In this document: positions 34,661 to 46,774 of the stretch, piece after piece
Layout of the letters: each line of letters starts with the position of its first letter
Numbering within the stretch: position 1 is the first letter of the stretch
Assembly (NCBI GenBank): GCA_026874595.1
Contig: CM049313.1
Coordinates: 10,103,508 to 10,167,507 of the forward strand
DNA from: Sipunculus nudus
Lineage: Eukaryota; Annelida; Sipuncula; Golfingiida; Sipunculidae
Length of the DNA stretch: 64,000 nt
Direction: 5' to 3'
Translations under genes and position numbers: made by a program
The notes under the pieces: generated by a model
Seen by the model: only the letters and a program-made list of their open reading frames with translations
The model's database searches: none
Told to the model about the DNA's origin: nothing

Positions 34661-35559
34661 ACAGGTAGTCTAATTACAAAGGTATTGTTTTTCTAACGCT
34701 GGTACCTGTCCATTACGAGCAGAATTATATGTCCTCAAAACTTTGTTCATAACGCCACCTTTAGATAATGCCCACCTCGGAAATCTTGTGCCCGTAATTT
34801 TGATTAACGTCACTGGAAAGTATTACAAAATGTGACCAACACTTACCCCGGAATTAAGAAAGATTTCATTTTATAACCCCGCAGCTGAAAAAGTTTGTCT
34901 TTCAATTAGTGGCAGATTATAAAACATGACCTGTGCGTATTCATAACATATATACATACATAAGCCGTGCTGAAAGTGCTATCAGTATAGAAAAAATATC
35001 CTATGCATTTTTCAACTTAAAACTTTTTTGGGGGCGAACTGTGAACATATGAATATGAGACCAAATGTTCGAGGACACCTACCGGTAAAAGATCTGTTAA
35101 GCAAACGTTTGAAACCATAGCTGAAATGCTATAACTGATCTAAAATATAATTTTAGGTCCAAAACAGAAATATTAAACATGCAGCTATATACTGGTTTTA
35201 CTTTTCGCTACCCTGTAAAGTAGGCCTAGTTCACTAATATATCACTCAAAGTAAGCTGCGTTTAATAAGATAACATTATTGGAGTAGATCTTACATATTG
35301 ATTATCACCAACTGCAAATGAGTTCAAAAATATGTAAGCAAAAATAAAATAATAATAAGATTATCCTATACGAATACATTTTATATACCTGGCTTTTCAA
35401 ATATAATTTGAAATTTTCAGCAAACATGAAATGTGCCACAAGCTCACCATATGAATATAGTTGTTCTTGTATTTGTCTGTTTCACCGTAAAAACTTCCAG
35501 ATTTCTGCTTTTTGACCGTGTTTCCTGCGTTGTAACCATTGCACGATGGGAAAGAGCGT
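34661..35559. other. intergenic, unassigned
   Basis: No recognisable feature. Confidence 0.3.
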
Positions 35560-35830
35560 CACTACTCACCTGGTCGGAGCTCGCAAGAAATCTGATACAA
35601 TCCCGGGCGTTCTGAGTATGATATAACATGCAATTCAGCCCGATATGTGCCACATCGTGTGCCCGTATTAATAATGTCACTGGTTCAAACAAAAGCGCAG
35701 TGATTTGCATCAGGGCATAATGGATTAGAAATCACTGAACGGTGTAGGGCGCGGATGAGCGCCGAATATGTGCGCAGCAGACGACAGCTGCGGGCATGAG
35801 GTCACGTGATCTGCTTGTTCACAGTTGTGC
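35560..35830 (-). promoter_or_regulatory. possible promoter and first exon of a minus-strand gene
   Basis: Read on the minus strand, a GC-richer block begins with an E-box (TCACGTGA) near 35810 and contains an octamer ATGCAAAT near 35705. It ends in an ideal splice donor, CCAG/gtgagt, near 35565-35573. An open frame from an ATG at about 35710 reaches the donor in phase 0 but has no recognisable family. No downstream exon was identified. It could be a non-coding first exon. Confidence 0.3.
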
Positions 35831-36221
35831 ATATCGCATTAAAATTGCAACTAAAAAATTATTATTCATACTTTCACTTATCCATAACTATTAATATTCA
35901 GTGTTGGACGCCGCGTAACCAGCTATGTTGTTTTAATGATAACTTGGTTCCTATAAAGTTCCATAGGGTAGATACCGATGCCAGTACGAATACCTGTGCA
36001 TGCGTGTCATTTAATAAATTCAGACATGTGTCATGTAGCTGTAAAATATATCTATATTGCCTGATGATATCGAGTTTGACACGATTGTATGTTAAACATA
36101 CACAAATGCACAAATATCATTTTCATTTCTTCCAGCTTTTATTTTAAGCTTTACTCTCCATGAATAAGGAAGAAAATCGGACACTTAGGCTAGTATAGAA
36201 ACAATTCTTTCAGAGACAATT

Positions 36222-36249
36222 CCTCCCCCCCTCCCCCCCCCCCCCCCCC
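36222..36249. repeat. long poly-C tract
   Basis: About 26 bases, nearly all C with few T interruptions; possibly G-quadruplex or i-motif forming. Confidence 0.85.
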
Positions 36250-37659
36250 GATGCAACCCATCACCAATGCAACCCATCAATCTTGAATATGTTATATATG
36301 AAGTTATATGTGTGTAAAATAATCTTTATAAGATATCTCATATGAGGAGAGAGGGATGTCGATTGTCAGCATATGCGGCGTGTGTATGTGACAACGTGTA
36401 TCTGCGTGTACATGCATGAGGCGTGTCTGGGTGTTGATGTGTGTGTCAAGCACACGAAATAATTAAACCCTGTTCTGAGATATTTTTTTAATCTACATTA
36501 TCAAAATTTTGCCTAAATGCCTGAATATCGATATGTATTGTTCTTTCTTATATTCCCTGTAATACTAATGTATTTAAGGCGATAACATCCTTCCTAGACT
36601 GTACTTATCAATACAACTTATCCCTGCATGCTCTGAGGAGTATTTTAGAATGTGAGCAGTCATGATGTATTTCTCTTTATTTCATATTTTTTATATAGGT
36701 GGTTTCCTTAAACCTTGGAAAATTTTTCATATGATAATAATAATGATGATGATAATAATAATAATAACAACATATACTTTATGATTATAATAATAATAAT
36801 AAATACAGACATACATAAATAGATTTATATAAATAAATAAATACTTGCTTTTTTCCAAATATAAGATTAATTTATATTTCAAGTGGGTGCAAACATGCTT
36901 CCATCATGCATAGATAGTTACACACGTACGTGCGTGCTTATATATGTCTATAAAGGTGTAGCATTTAGTTTATTCACATGCTTAATATCCATTATTATTC
37001 GCTGATGGGAACCTATGTGTGTGCGATTGTGGGTGTGGGTGTGTGTATGTGTGCAAGTCATTAACAATGCAACACCTGGCGATATATTGGCTCTAACGCA
37101 GGCTTGCCCGCATGTTAAGTGTAATTAAATAGGATGAACCCGAGCTAGCATATAATCACCTATTATGCGTAGTCTATGGGTATATATGTCATACAAATAT
37201 GCACTCCGCACAGATACTGTCGTCTGCTCATTGTTTGTGTCGTCTGCGGGTGCACTGTCCGCGCGTCTCGCGCGGGAATCCGTCGCGGCAACAGCTGTGT
37301 TTGGGGATTGTTATTCCGCGCTTATTTGATATTAAAAAAATATCTTTTTATTCGAAGTTACAATATTGGAATGACATGTTAGCGTGGCAGCTCACAAAGT
37401 GCATCTATATTGGCCAACTGGCTAAACTAAGTCAATTCTAGACAGTTTAGAATTGACTTAAATCTGGTTCATGAAATTAAATTTAATTTTCATCATATAC
37501 CTATACATATATATAAGTAGAGCTGGTCGCTGAGGGAGTCAGAATATCAGAATGGGGTAACGGGGGTAATAATTTAAGGGCTGAGCAAAGGCGAATAAAA
37601 CACATACAAAATATGGGTGAGACACCTTCTGTTATTGTTAGCTTGCAAAGTCATCTGAA
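36250..37659. other. intergenic, with a small CpG-rich island
   Basis: (ATA)n-type tracts lie at 36727-36805. A CpG-dense block at about 37225-37320 (CCGCGCGTCTCGCGCGGGAA) stands out from the AT-rich surroundings. It could be a promoter, but no exon was recognised. Confidence 0.35.
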
Positions 37660-37975
37660 TTTTAGCGAACACTCAGTGTCCGTCGTCTGGCAGTCCAGTT
37701 GTCCTTAACAGGGCACAGATCGTAACCATTAGACCTAGAAACATCTAACTGTACACCAGTGAGGTCCTAGGGGAAATCTCCTTGAAATATGAAAGTAGGT
37801 CATGGAAACCTATATTCTTGGAGCGACTGGCCAAAAATAGGATTATGAGCATAAAAAAAAGTCAGACAAGGAACAAATAGTATCCTTTTGCCCCAGAATC
37901 GTAACATCGTAACGTAACATAATTAAACCTGTATGCCAAATTCAGCTGAGCGTCATGGCCCATGGGCCACTTGCT
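37660..37975 (+). repeat. dispersed repeat R1, short copy
   Basis: It contains a CGTCGTCTGG block, AACAGGGCACAGATCGTAAC, GAAATCTCCTTG and the end AGCTGAGCGTCATGGCCCAT, in the order seen in the longer copy at 27650-28985, with the middle deleted. Confidence 0.7.
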
Positions 37976-38125
37976 ATTTCAACTTTCTTGACAGTGATTA
38001 CTAGTAGATAAAATGAAGATAACATGGCAATATGTTACTGGATGTCTTTCTCCAATAAGGAAACCATTCAAGAATTTCCGTTCTTAAATCCCTGAAATAC
38101 AACGATCCTATAAAGCAAAGATTCA

Positions 38126-38402
38126 CTATGTACGGAACGCGTCATTCGGAATCTGGCGTGCGGAATGCAGAATGTGTGTTGAGATATATCATTATATGTA
38201 CCGGCAAGGCAGCATGCATGTTTTCTATGTGTTGCCCCTGGATACCATGCTGTCCCCGTCAAAAATCACTTCATGTAACGATTCATTTAACCGGATACGC
38301 ATTCCGCATGCCTGAGCTGCCCAGAAGGAATCTCACCTTAATTATTATGTCAATACAGATTTTTTCCGCACTCCGCATTCCGCATTCCGCATTCCGTACA
38401 TA
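38126..38402. mobile_element. fold-back element with GCGGAATG-rich ends
   Basis: The left arm (ATGTACGGAACGCGTCATTC, then GTGCGGAATGCAGAATG) faces a right arm made of ACTCCGC and three ATTCCGC units ending CCGTACAT. The arms form an imperfect inverted repeat of about 40 bp, partly tandem in the right arm. It has no coding capacity; the class is unknown. Confidence 0.7.
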
Positions 38403-38495
38403 AGGGCTCTTAGCTTTATAATCTTAAATACTGGTCTTAATCCCCTTAAACACAGAATCAAACAACAAAAATCTTCATAAACTGCTTTTCAGAGA

Positions 38496-38496
<1 letters not shown>

Positions 38497-38540
<44 letters not shown>
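38497..38540. repeat. compound (TA)n(TG)n microsatellite
   Basis: About 20 bp of TA is followed directly by about 24 bp of TG. Confidence 0.95.
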
Positions 38541-38759
38541 GAAGTCACTGTTTGAGTTTAGCACCACTGGAAAATGTCGAGCTCGGCTGGCAGTACTCAA
38601 TGTTACAGATGTACATTAGGTGTCAGCGCATAGACCAACGACAGCTAGTAACGAAATAAAACAACTGGAGGGTCTATGCTAGGAGACTTTAGGAGGCCTT
38701 AATTGAACCCTTCTATAAATCGAGAATTTGGGCGTGATCCATAAAGAGGGTTATTCCGC

Positions 38760-38960
38760 TCTCAAATATGCCGATCCTCTGCCGCCAAACTCTCTCCGGA
38801 GACAGCTTCCCGCCTTGACGCTGTCTTCTAAGTACTTCCGTTTCGCATCCCCTGATCGAGCCCTGACACGTTTATTTCTCCCAGTTTCTCAAACACCTCA
38901 TGGACAATGCAATTTTGCTCACACACTAAAACCCGAATGTCACAGGTCTTTATCTATCCA
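38760..38960 (+). repeat. dispersed repeat R3, copy 2
   Basis: AACTCTCTCCGGAGACAG, GCCCTGACACGTTTATTTCT and AATGTCACAGGTC match copy 1 at 26875-27075 in order and spacing. Confidence 0.6.
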
Positions 38961-41006
38961 AAGGAGGCAGAACATTACTGAACTTTTAACATAAATCAAC
39001 AAAAACATTGAGTGAATTCAGAAGGACCAGATATAGTTATTTCCAAAAGTTCCACACTGTATACAAAATCAGAATAGTTTCTTTCCGGCTTTCTCGGCTG
39101 TATTTACTGTCAAGAAATACCAATAAAAGCATACCCAACACAACCTTAATATATGCACTAACACAGCACTGCAGCCTGCTCAGCCCATATGTTAATTCGA
39201 CACCAGTCTAAGGAGTAAAGAGTCTGGGTACCTCAATCGGACTTGCTGGTGGATCATAACAGCAAACAGGCATCACTAGTAAAATCAGTTCAGGGGCACA
39301 ATTTCTACCCGTGATGTGTGTGTAGGGGGTTGGGACTTTCAATTTTCCTCCACACACAGGCGTCTGTAATGAGGTATGTCACATTTAACCCCCTCCATCA
39401 TTTTCTCAAAATAATGTAATAATAATCATGTATCAGTTTTGGACCCAGAACCCACATGCGGGAGGGGGTGTGGTGGGGGGGGGGGGGGATTCAAGGAAGT
39501 ACGGCCGTCAAGGATGTGTAACTGTGTATCCCCCGAGAGGCTGAGCATGGGAGGGATGTCTTGCTCGTGCGGTGTGGAAAATATAAGCAATGTTGAAGCG
39601 ATTTGAGTATAAAATTACAGGGAAAAGTATTGTTTCAGAAACAAACAGGGGGTAACATACCTTGCCCTTAACATTCTCATCTATAAAACGTGCATACTAT
39701 TTATGAGCATTTAAAAGGTGGATACCACAATATCGTGAAAGCGGGTGAATCATGTCTTATTATCAGTATTTTATCTATTTTTATTTAATTGTGTCTGAGA
39801 GGTTGCTGTTCATTGATATCTGCGGATAATTGCAACATTGTGACACATTCTTGTTAATGGCTGGTATTTTTACGGATAGCAAATAGAGCCTATTCTTTAA
39901 AACAAAATGACATTAATTTACTTTGCAAAATAGTAGGGGAGGGGATATAATATGATATGTCCCCCTTGGTTGAAGGGGGGGGGGGACATGTCAACCCTTG
40001 CCCCCACCCAACTGGGTCTATGCATCTGCTGTCATATGTTTTTTATGCTTTTGGTCATATTATCAGAAAGTAGACATATAGTCAGGCCTTAACGGTGAGC
40101 CCTAGAACACAAAGCCAATCCCTAATACTAATGATTAACCCCTTAATGGAAAAGAACCATTTGAATTAATATTATGGTGATTCAGATCACCTTAAAAGTT
40201 AAACTTTCCACCAACTATTAACAAGATCTGTTCATAATTCGTTACAAATAAATTTGCTAACCAACAAACGAAGGAAAGAATCAAAGGAATCATCATACAT
40301 GGAGAAGGTATAGCAAAGGGCCGATATTGTCAGGTGTTTGGATTCAGAACTGACGTGGTGTTGATTTTGATAAAAGTTGTCCCACTTTAGGTCGACTACC
40401 CGACTTTTGCCAAATGTTTAGATGTACGGAATTATAATATCTTTTCCATTAAAAGAAATCACGTTATATAAAATTTACAATTCCTTATATGACCGTAACT
40501 CACAGACGCATATCAAATGTCAAGACAATCCGCCCAGCCGATCCTAAAAACAAATTGCTTTCGTATGTACATGTATTTTGTTGACAAAATAATACCTGTA
40601 GAGCTGCTGAAATCCATGTTTCCGACAAGTGTTTTGGATAATATAATGTCAAAGTCATCTAATTAGGTTTCCACAGAGGATTGAGGTGTCAGGAACGGTC
40701 ACCACACCAGGTTGCAACTTCCTAGAAATTACGGATACAACATGAGCTCTGTCAACGCCCGGACAAGCAAACGGATGGACAGACACGATAGGCGAAGACA
40801 CTGTACCTCAGATGACGTTGAGTGAAATAAGCTTAAAATTATACATATATGAGGATAGTTAAACATACACTTTTGGCCCGCGGTATCCTTTCATTCATAT
40901 ATTGACTGATAGATGTCACCATAGTCGTGCATGCCGTTTTATCCATGATCACAAGCACAAAGTAGAAAAAAGTGTATGTGGCTGTGGTGAAGTATTATTT
41001 GAGTCA
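38961..41006. other. intergenic, unassigned
   Basis: Poly-G tracts lie near 39473-39489 and 39977-39988. The block CGGATGGACAGACACGATAG near 40775 may be a minus-strand R1 fragment. No exon was seen. Confidence 0.3.
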
Positions 41007-41074
41007 ACCACCACACACACACACACACATACACACACACAAACACACACACACACACACACATACACACACAC
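41007..41074. repeat. (CA)n microsatellite with TA interruptions
   Basis: About 68 bp of CA units with a few single-base interruptions. Confidence 0.95.
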
Positions 41075-41499
41075 TTAATTATTGGGGATGTGATTCCGTA
41101 AACCTAGATATAATACGGTTATACGTGATGCGGCATTATAGCAGTTCCATATTGTGCAATGCATGTTTGTCATATTCCTCTAATGGAATATTTTGGTATA
41201 GAAGGCATTGTATGCAGTTTCCTAACTTCTCAGCATTAGCCGGATGAGCTTTTATTTTGTCGCCAAATATAATTTTTTATGGAATGGGTTACCGACTAAG
41301 GACAATTAGGATCTGGATGAGTAGAGAATAGTTAACTGAATGTACAAGTTAGGGAGTTTGGTGTTAAAACATTCATGCTTCAGTGATACCATGATACCAT
41401 GGTCAGCGACACCGAGATAGCATATATGGTAGATTGATAAGACAAACAACCGTAGCCTCAAGAGTCGAGGTGGTATTGCCCACCCTACAGACTACCGGA

Positions 41500-41575
41500 C
41501 GGAACCACATGTGCAATCAGGAGTGCCTTGTTTAGTTATAATAAATATTTGTGTAATCCATGTAAATTAAAAGAA
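41500..41575 (+). repeat. 5'-truncated SINE tail
   Basis: CAGGAGTGCCTTGTTTAGTT followed by ATTTGTGTAATCCATGTAAA matches the tail of the SINE at 20680-20715, including the spacing. Confidence 0.6.
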
Positions 41576-42528
41576 AGTTTACCGTTATAATAATTACAGA
41601 TGAGGGGCGGGTCCAGGATTAAGGAAAGGGGGGGGGGGGGGTTCTGTAAATTTTTCAATTTTATCAAATCCTCAAGTCTATCCATTACATGTTTGAACAT
41701 GTAACACTTTTTCACTGAAAACATTATTCTAATGAGTACTAATGAACTCCTTTGCATATTATTTCCTAATTTGCATGTTTATGCCTGTTTCGCATATTAA
41801 TAACCTACCCACATGTACTTCCTTGCCACCTTAATAAGTCAAGTTCTGCTGGGCCAATCAGGCTGTAACTGCATATGTGTACTTACCAAGTATAAGGCGA
41901 CACGTTATTAGATTTTTAGACTGGTGTCAACAGTTCAAATATGCTAATTAGCTTAACGAGCAGTATCCTTTACGCTTGCGCTCAAAAAATAACTGTATAT
42001 GTAATGTGTACAAAACTTTGTCGATACCTTGAGAGTACTCCTCCGAGAAGTTGATTAACTTTTGGGGTCAAGCTGTGCATATTAAGTAGGTCATTTGCAT
42101 AATTCTGTAAAATCAGCCATGTGTTAATTTGTCAATTTTATCAAATTCTCAAGTCTATTAATTACATGTTTGAATATGTAACACTTATTCACGGAGGAAA
42201 TGATTTTAATGCTTAATGATGCACCCATTTGCATATTTATGTTTAGCATGGTCTGTCATGTCGTTTTCCAATCTTCCTAGAACCAGAAGCCTCTATATTT
42301 TAGCTTGTGGCAGGAGAGGCTTGAATTTGCTTGCAAATTCAACTATATCTAGTAAGCCATTTTTTCTGAATTTTAGATGATTATTAGACCTTAATCAGTG
42401 GTCAATCAAATTTGCCAAATTAAAGCAGAAAATCAATATCTATATCAAGTGCACTCTTCCAAACCATGCAAGCTCCCACAGACAGACAAAATAAAAACAG
42501 TCAAGACTAACAGAAAGCCTTGTATGAG

Positions 42529-42530
<2 letters not shown>
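41576..42530. other. intergenic, with a local duplication
   Basis: A poly-G run lies near 41628-41641. The block TTTTATCAAAT...CTCAAGTCTAT...ATTACATGTTTGAA...TGTAACACTT occurs at about 41655-41710 and again at about 42130-42190, a diverged duplication 475 bp apart. The second copy extends to a TTTGCATATT block. Confidence 0.5.
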
Positions 42531-42560
<30 letters not shown>

Positions 42561-42602
42561 CATCATCATAATAATAAAAAATAATTATCATTATTATTAT
42601 TA
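42531..42602. repeat. imperfect (AAT)n / (TGA)n tract
   Basis: Trinucleotide AAT-type units with ATG and TCA variants form a partly self-complementary tract. Confidence 0.8.
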
Positions 42603-42869
42603 CTGTTTGAATATTTTATATAATCATTCATGCCCGAGTGTAATGGCGGGGAGGATAAAGGTATCCCTTGGTATAACGACGAAATAAACTGGGATCGATT
42701 GATTGATCCCCAACGAGGAACGATCAGAAGTAATTATATGAATGATGTGCCCATATAGCTCCGAAACATTATCAGTAGGGATGGTAAAATCGAAGTGTAT
42801 AAGGTCAGGAGAGTCTTCGTGTACAAATGACCTCTCAGTCGGGTACGGTTATTATATGTTCTCTCACAA

Positions 42870-42960
42870 TACCACAGAAAGCCAATCAACTCGGTAGCCA
42901 CACTTTATAGCGTTTCCGCCAAACCACCGCCATGTCACTCCGCCATTTCCGTCCACGTGC
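42870..42960 (+). promoter_or_regulatory. possible promoter
   Basis: A block with CCAAT (about 42882), ACTTTATAG, two GCCAT/CGCCATTT YY1-like motifs and an E-box CACGTG near 42954 is more GC-rich than its surroundings. It lies just upstream of the exon at 43037. It could serve either strand. Inference only. Confidence 0.25.
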
Positions 42961-43036
42961 AGTATTGCTCAATCGTAATCAAAATTGAATCAGATGACTC
43001 GTCTACCTGAAAAAATCTTCATAATAATTTTCCTAG

Positions 43037-43685
43037 GTCATTTCAATTACGACGCAAATAATGGATTCGTAATTAACAAGAACCTACAACAAGTAAAATC
43101 GTTAATCCTTCGGCATCCCTTGGATACACCACTAGTTATTACGCATTACCAAGTAATTCCGATTTTATCCGTAAAGCATGAATGGAGTATTTTGTTGTGA
43201 GTTTAAAAGGTCCATAATATTGTGGATACGGTTGAATTATGTCAGTCAAATTGTCAGTAATTTTGGTATATTTATTCTTTTCAGAAAGACTGCAGTTTAT
43301 TGATGCTTCAGGTTGTTTGCAAGATTATAGTAGACACTTTTGTGAATAACATAGTTAAATCAGTGACATTGAAATGACTGAAATGAGAGCATTCTCTTGA
43401 ATGACCAAATGGCCTGGGGGGATTTAAAATGGGACCCCCCTTACTTCCGGTTGAAAAAGTAGGTGACATGAGAAATATTTGCACGTATTTTAAGATGATG
43501 TTATTGTTAATTACATAATTATAGCCAGCTGTGAGATATATCGCATTTTTTGTAAAAATGAATGTTTTGCTTTAAAATAATCTTCAGATCACCAACAAAA
43601 ACTTTATTTTAGTAAAGCAGAGCTAACAGAGGATATTCAGAGGATTCTAAATGCGTATAAGTCACTTGGGCTTAAGTTATTTTAA
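43037..43685 (+). CDS. 3' end of an unrecognised gene (two exons seen)
   Basis: Exon 43037-43196 follows the acceptor ttttcctag in phase 1 and ends at TT/gtgagt in phase 2. Exon 43613-43685 follows actttattttag and completes a codon in phase 2, ending in TAA. The joined C-terminus has 77 residues, starting HFNYDANNGFVINKNLQQVK and ending in the helix-like TEDIQRILNAYKSLGLKLF. Composition is protein-like, with alternating hydrophobic stretches (DTPLVITHYQVIPILSV) and no low complexity. The upstream exon or start was not found: an ATG at about 42932 with a weak donor (CCAC/gtgcag) would fit by phase but is doubtful. I do not recognise the family. Confidence 0.4.
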
Positions 43686-43922
43686 TATATATTTTAAAGC
43701 TAAATGAACAAAAGTAGTTTGACGATACTAATACAGCTGAATAGGAACACCCTTTTCTTACTCGATAATCTGCGGAAAATTTTATTATTTCACATGCATC
43801 TGCCGGTGAACTTCTCATCGGTAATGTGTTCTTAAAGACAGAAGCTACATCTACTGTAGGGGAGCAAAACATAAAACTAAAATGATTCAGAGAGATAATA
43901 AAATAGGTATATGCCCATTTTA

Positions 43923-44240
43923 TTACTGGACTGGCTCATAATTACAAATACTTATTGAAAATACATAAATTGTCATAAAATAAAGGAAACTTAAGTGTAA
44001 GGAAGCTTCCATACAGGCTAGTGAGATCGGATATCGATAAGGTTTGCCAGATCTTACATGTTCAGCCAGGTGCGGATGTGCTGGAGTGACACGGCGGTGA
44101 TGAGGCGGAGATACTCGTGATGTAGTGCGGTTACTGAGGTAATTGGCTTTCTGCTGTACCGTGAAAGAACACAACAACCCGGCTAGACATACTTTAATGT
44201 GAATCATTGATGAAGAATCGCCAGATCTGATGCACTTCAA
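43923..44240 (-). other. uncertain small ORF with signal-peptide-like start
   Basis: A 105-codon frame contains an internal start giving MIHIKVCLAGLLCSFTVQQ, which resembles a signal peptide. It is followed by an NRT sequon, basic PHHRR and RSGKPYR sites, and a second hydrophobic stretch. It could be a small secreted precursor or a chance frame. No splice context or homology is visible. Confidence 0.2.
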
Positions 44241-44249
44241 TTGGATGTA

Positions 44250-44395
44250 TGTATGTATGATTTGATGAGTACTTAAATAATACTTAAGAACTAGTATGAG
44301 TACTTGGGTTATTTTGAAGAAAGTACACGAGCACGAGTACTGAGTACTCTAAATAGAACTCATGAGTAAAAGTACTTTAAGTACAAGTACTTTTG
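44250..44395. repeat. AGTACTT-rich cluster
   Basis: About ten variants of AGTACTT/AAGTACT in both orientations occur within 145 bp, beginning with a short (GTAT)n. The pattern is that of a transposon end or a degenerate tandem array. Confidence 0.5.
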
Positions 44396-45169
44396 GACCA
44401 AACTCCGGCTTCATTGGTCATGTTTGCTGAGAAAATGTGAGGTGGGCAATCCACCGGAGTGCCAACGGAAGGCCCCCCCCCCCAATAAGAACATCCTCTG
44501 TTATTCTCTTTTCTTACATTGCTCCCTCCATATATTATGAAATAATTTTTGCCCATTATATTATTCATAATTCACATAAGATTTAAACATTCAACAACTT
44601 TTAAATACCTATTCATTGAGGAAGCTTACACATGCAATATTCTTGAATAACTCAAAATGAAATGATAATTGAAATGTTATTGAGGAAAATATTACAAAAC
44701 TATAACCTGATTGACGGAATTATTTAAAAATATAACAATTGTGTGTTATCCCAATGAAATAGGAGGGTTTCATGTCCCCCTGTCCCCACCTGAAATGATG
44801 TTCATGGAATTTCAAGATGATGACGTAGAATTATGTAGTCGCTTCATGCAGTATAAGGTGTTATTCACATAATGGCCTATAAAAGTGCTTCAACAATGAT
44901 CATATAATACTATCAATGGTCCCAACTTGCTTTCGTTTTAATGCATGCCATGGTTAATTTTATTATCCCAGCCAAAACGTGCACAGGTTCGTGATTTAAA
45001 CACACACGGTTGGTTTCTGTTCTACTATCTAGTACCTGACTGTCTCACTGGTTAAACTTCCAAGAGCAACAGTTAACATTTTCACTCGTAATGATTCAGA
45101 CATTCAACATATAGCTGAAAGTATACACAGATTAGAATGGATTGATAATTATGGAACATGAATTTCTTA
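44396..45169. other. intergenic, unassigned
   Basis: A poly-C run lies near 44473-44482. Nothing else was recognised. Confidence 0.3.
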
Positions 45170-45357
45170 CTGTGATGGAGAATTTTGTTTCTTGTATGTC
45201 ATTATATTATGTATTATATGTATTTACTACTTCTTCAGTTTTAAGGTCCGTTTTTAGTAATTATAATGATGTTTGGTTATCCTATGTTTATTAATGTGCG
45301 GACACGATGCAATTTATTTGCAAGGGATTAATAAAGAAAATCTTATCTTACCTTATG
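45170..45357 (+). mobile_element. 5'-truncated LINE 3' tail
   Basis: The segment ends TTAATAAAGAAAATCTTATC followed by TTACCTTATG, a polyadenylation-like signal joined to a CTTAT-type microsatellite. This is the usual 3' end of CR1/L2-like LINEs in invertebrates. No coding part remains. Confidence 0.45.
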
Positions 45358-46356
45358 AATTTACATTTATGATAGACTACATTTTCTTCATGATAATTCT
45401 TTAACAGAGCCTCTTATAAATGCCCTAAAGCGTCATGTGGTTCCTATACCGAACTGAATTAGCAATCGTAAATTAAAATATGAGTCAATTTACACATAGA
45501 AAATAAATAGATAAATTAAATTAGTTCTAGCAGACATATTGGTGTACTTTTTGTGTATTCCTCACCAACATGTGTGTAAAATATCCGAGCCTGCTGTGTG
45601 CTCATGAAATGTTCAGAGATACTTTTATGAAATGTAATTATAACAGAGGGGTCCAATGTATTGCCGAGAATTAAGTTGTCTTTGGAAATTTCACGACACT
45701 ATTATACATAGAGTGGGCTCTCTGTACATATGGTAACAGTATAAGTAAATCTTTCCATGGGCGGCAGTTTAGCCCAGCTCAGCTTCTGGTTCAATAAAAA
45801 TCCCGAATATAGACGGACATGCATGAACAGGTTACAATGACCACAGACTTGTACAGCTGACTGCAAGCACAGCGAACATGGTGTTTCTATTCCCTTAAAA
45901 AGCACAGTGACCACTAAAATGAACCATGAAAATTCATACCAGGGCAGCTGACTGGAAGCCAAACAATATAATTTATTTCTTGTGACAAAAAGCCGTCTGA
46001 AAGTCGGTGCAGTAAAAAACCGTGTGTTAATGCAGTCTATTTATATATAGGGCCTTATACTATACAATACTTCAGAGATCAGGGCACTCAGTGCGGCGTC
46101 AGTGCTGAAAGTTTTAGCATAGGAGGTTTGTTGACACAACCGGGCAATATCCATCAATTTATTTCTGCTGATTAATGACTAGGAGTAACTTTCTCCCGCA
46201 CACATTTTTCAGCGAGAACCTCGAACAAATATTGAGTAAATGGATTACCACGCGACGCGATATTACAGGTCATATACATGAACTATTATATGGCGCTAAT
46301 ATACATACCGATTGGCGGGGTGGGAATTGCGTCAGTAAGGGAATGGTGCGCGTCAC
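45358..46356. other. intergenic, unassigned
   Basis: No supported gene. A frame on the minus strand (45702-45962) and one on the plus strand (46175-46405) were considered and not called. Confidence 0.3.
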
Positions 46357-46420
46357 CCCCCCCCCCCCCCCCCATTACATGTTTCTGCAGACAGAAATGA
46401 CATAGAAGGGGGGGGGGGGT
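46357..46420. repeat. poly-C and poly-G tracts 40 bp apart
   Basis: A C-run of about 17 (46357-46373) and a G-run of about 11 (46408-46418) could pair as a hairpin of about 60 bp. Confidence 0.8.
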
Positions 46421-46504
46421 AAGATCAGTTATATAAACGGCGTATTTAAACTTAATAAAATGTGTATTCTTTTAATAAGTAAAGAGAAACCTGTGTAATA
46501 TAAC

Positions 46505-46655
46505 CATTCGTTATTTTGGTCAAAAGTGGTCTTTATTCACAGTTGGTCTTATTAGACAAGTCAGTTATAACCAATGTGAATGGTTCGCTCAAGGTTGTTT
46601 CAATCGACAGGTGGTCTTATTAGATAGGTGGCCTTTAAGAGAGGTTCTACTGTAT
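46505..46655 (-). repeat. dispersed repeat R4, copy 2, inverted
   Basis: The reverse complement starts ACAGTAGAACCTCTCTTAAA, then TAATAAGACCACCTGTCGAT and GAGCGAACC, matching copy 1 at 34505-34660. Confidence 0.7.
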
Positions 46656-46699
46656 TAGGATTAATTGTCTCGGGTAATAACCCCTTGGCCTCAGGACGC

Positions 46700-46774
46700 A
46701 AGTATAACGCTGCAAAATATTTACGTCATTGTCTGAAATCGGCAAGCGCTCTGCTTTATTTGTGGCGGACCTAG
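46700..46774 (+). promoter_or_regulatory. probable promoter of the small 90-aa gene
   Basis: A CRE-like TACGTCAT lies at 46722-46729. A YY1-like CTAGATGGCGGAG overlaps the proposed start codon, as in many short housekeeping first exons. Confidence 0.35.

Noticed and set aside
45702-45962. Minus-strand frame with a hydrophobic start and two CxxC-like pairs
   Set aside because: The hydrophobic stretch does not follow an ATG in a good context and the frame has no splice support; possible but unsupported.
46175-46405. Plus-strand frame with an acceptor-like ttttcag and a short helix-like segment
   Set aside because: The phase does not fit the next exon at 47318, and the donor is poor.
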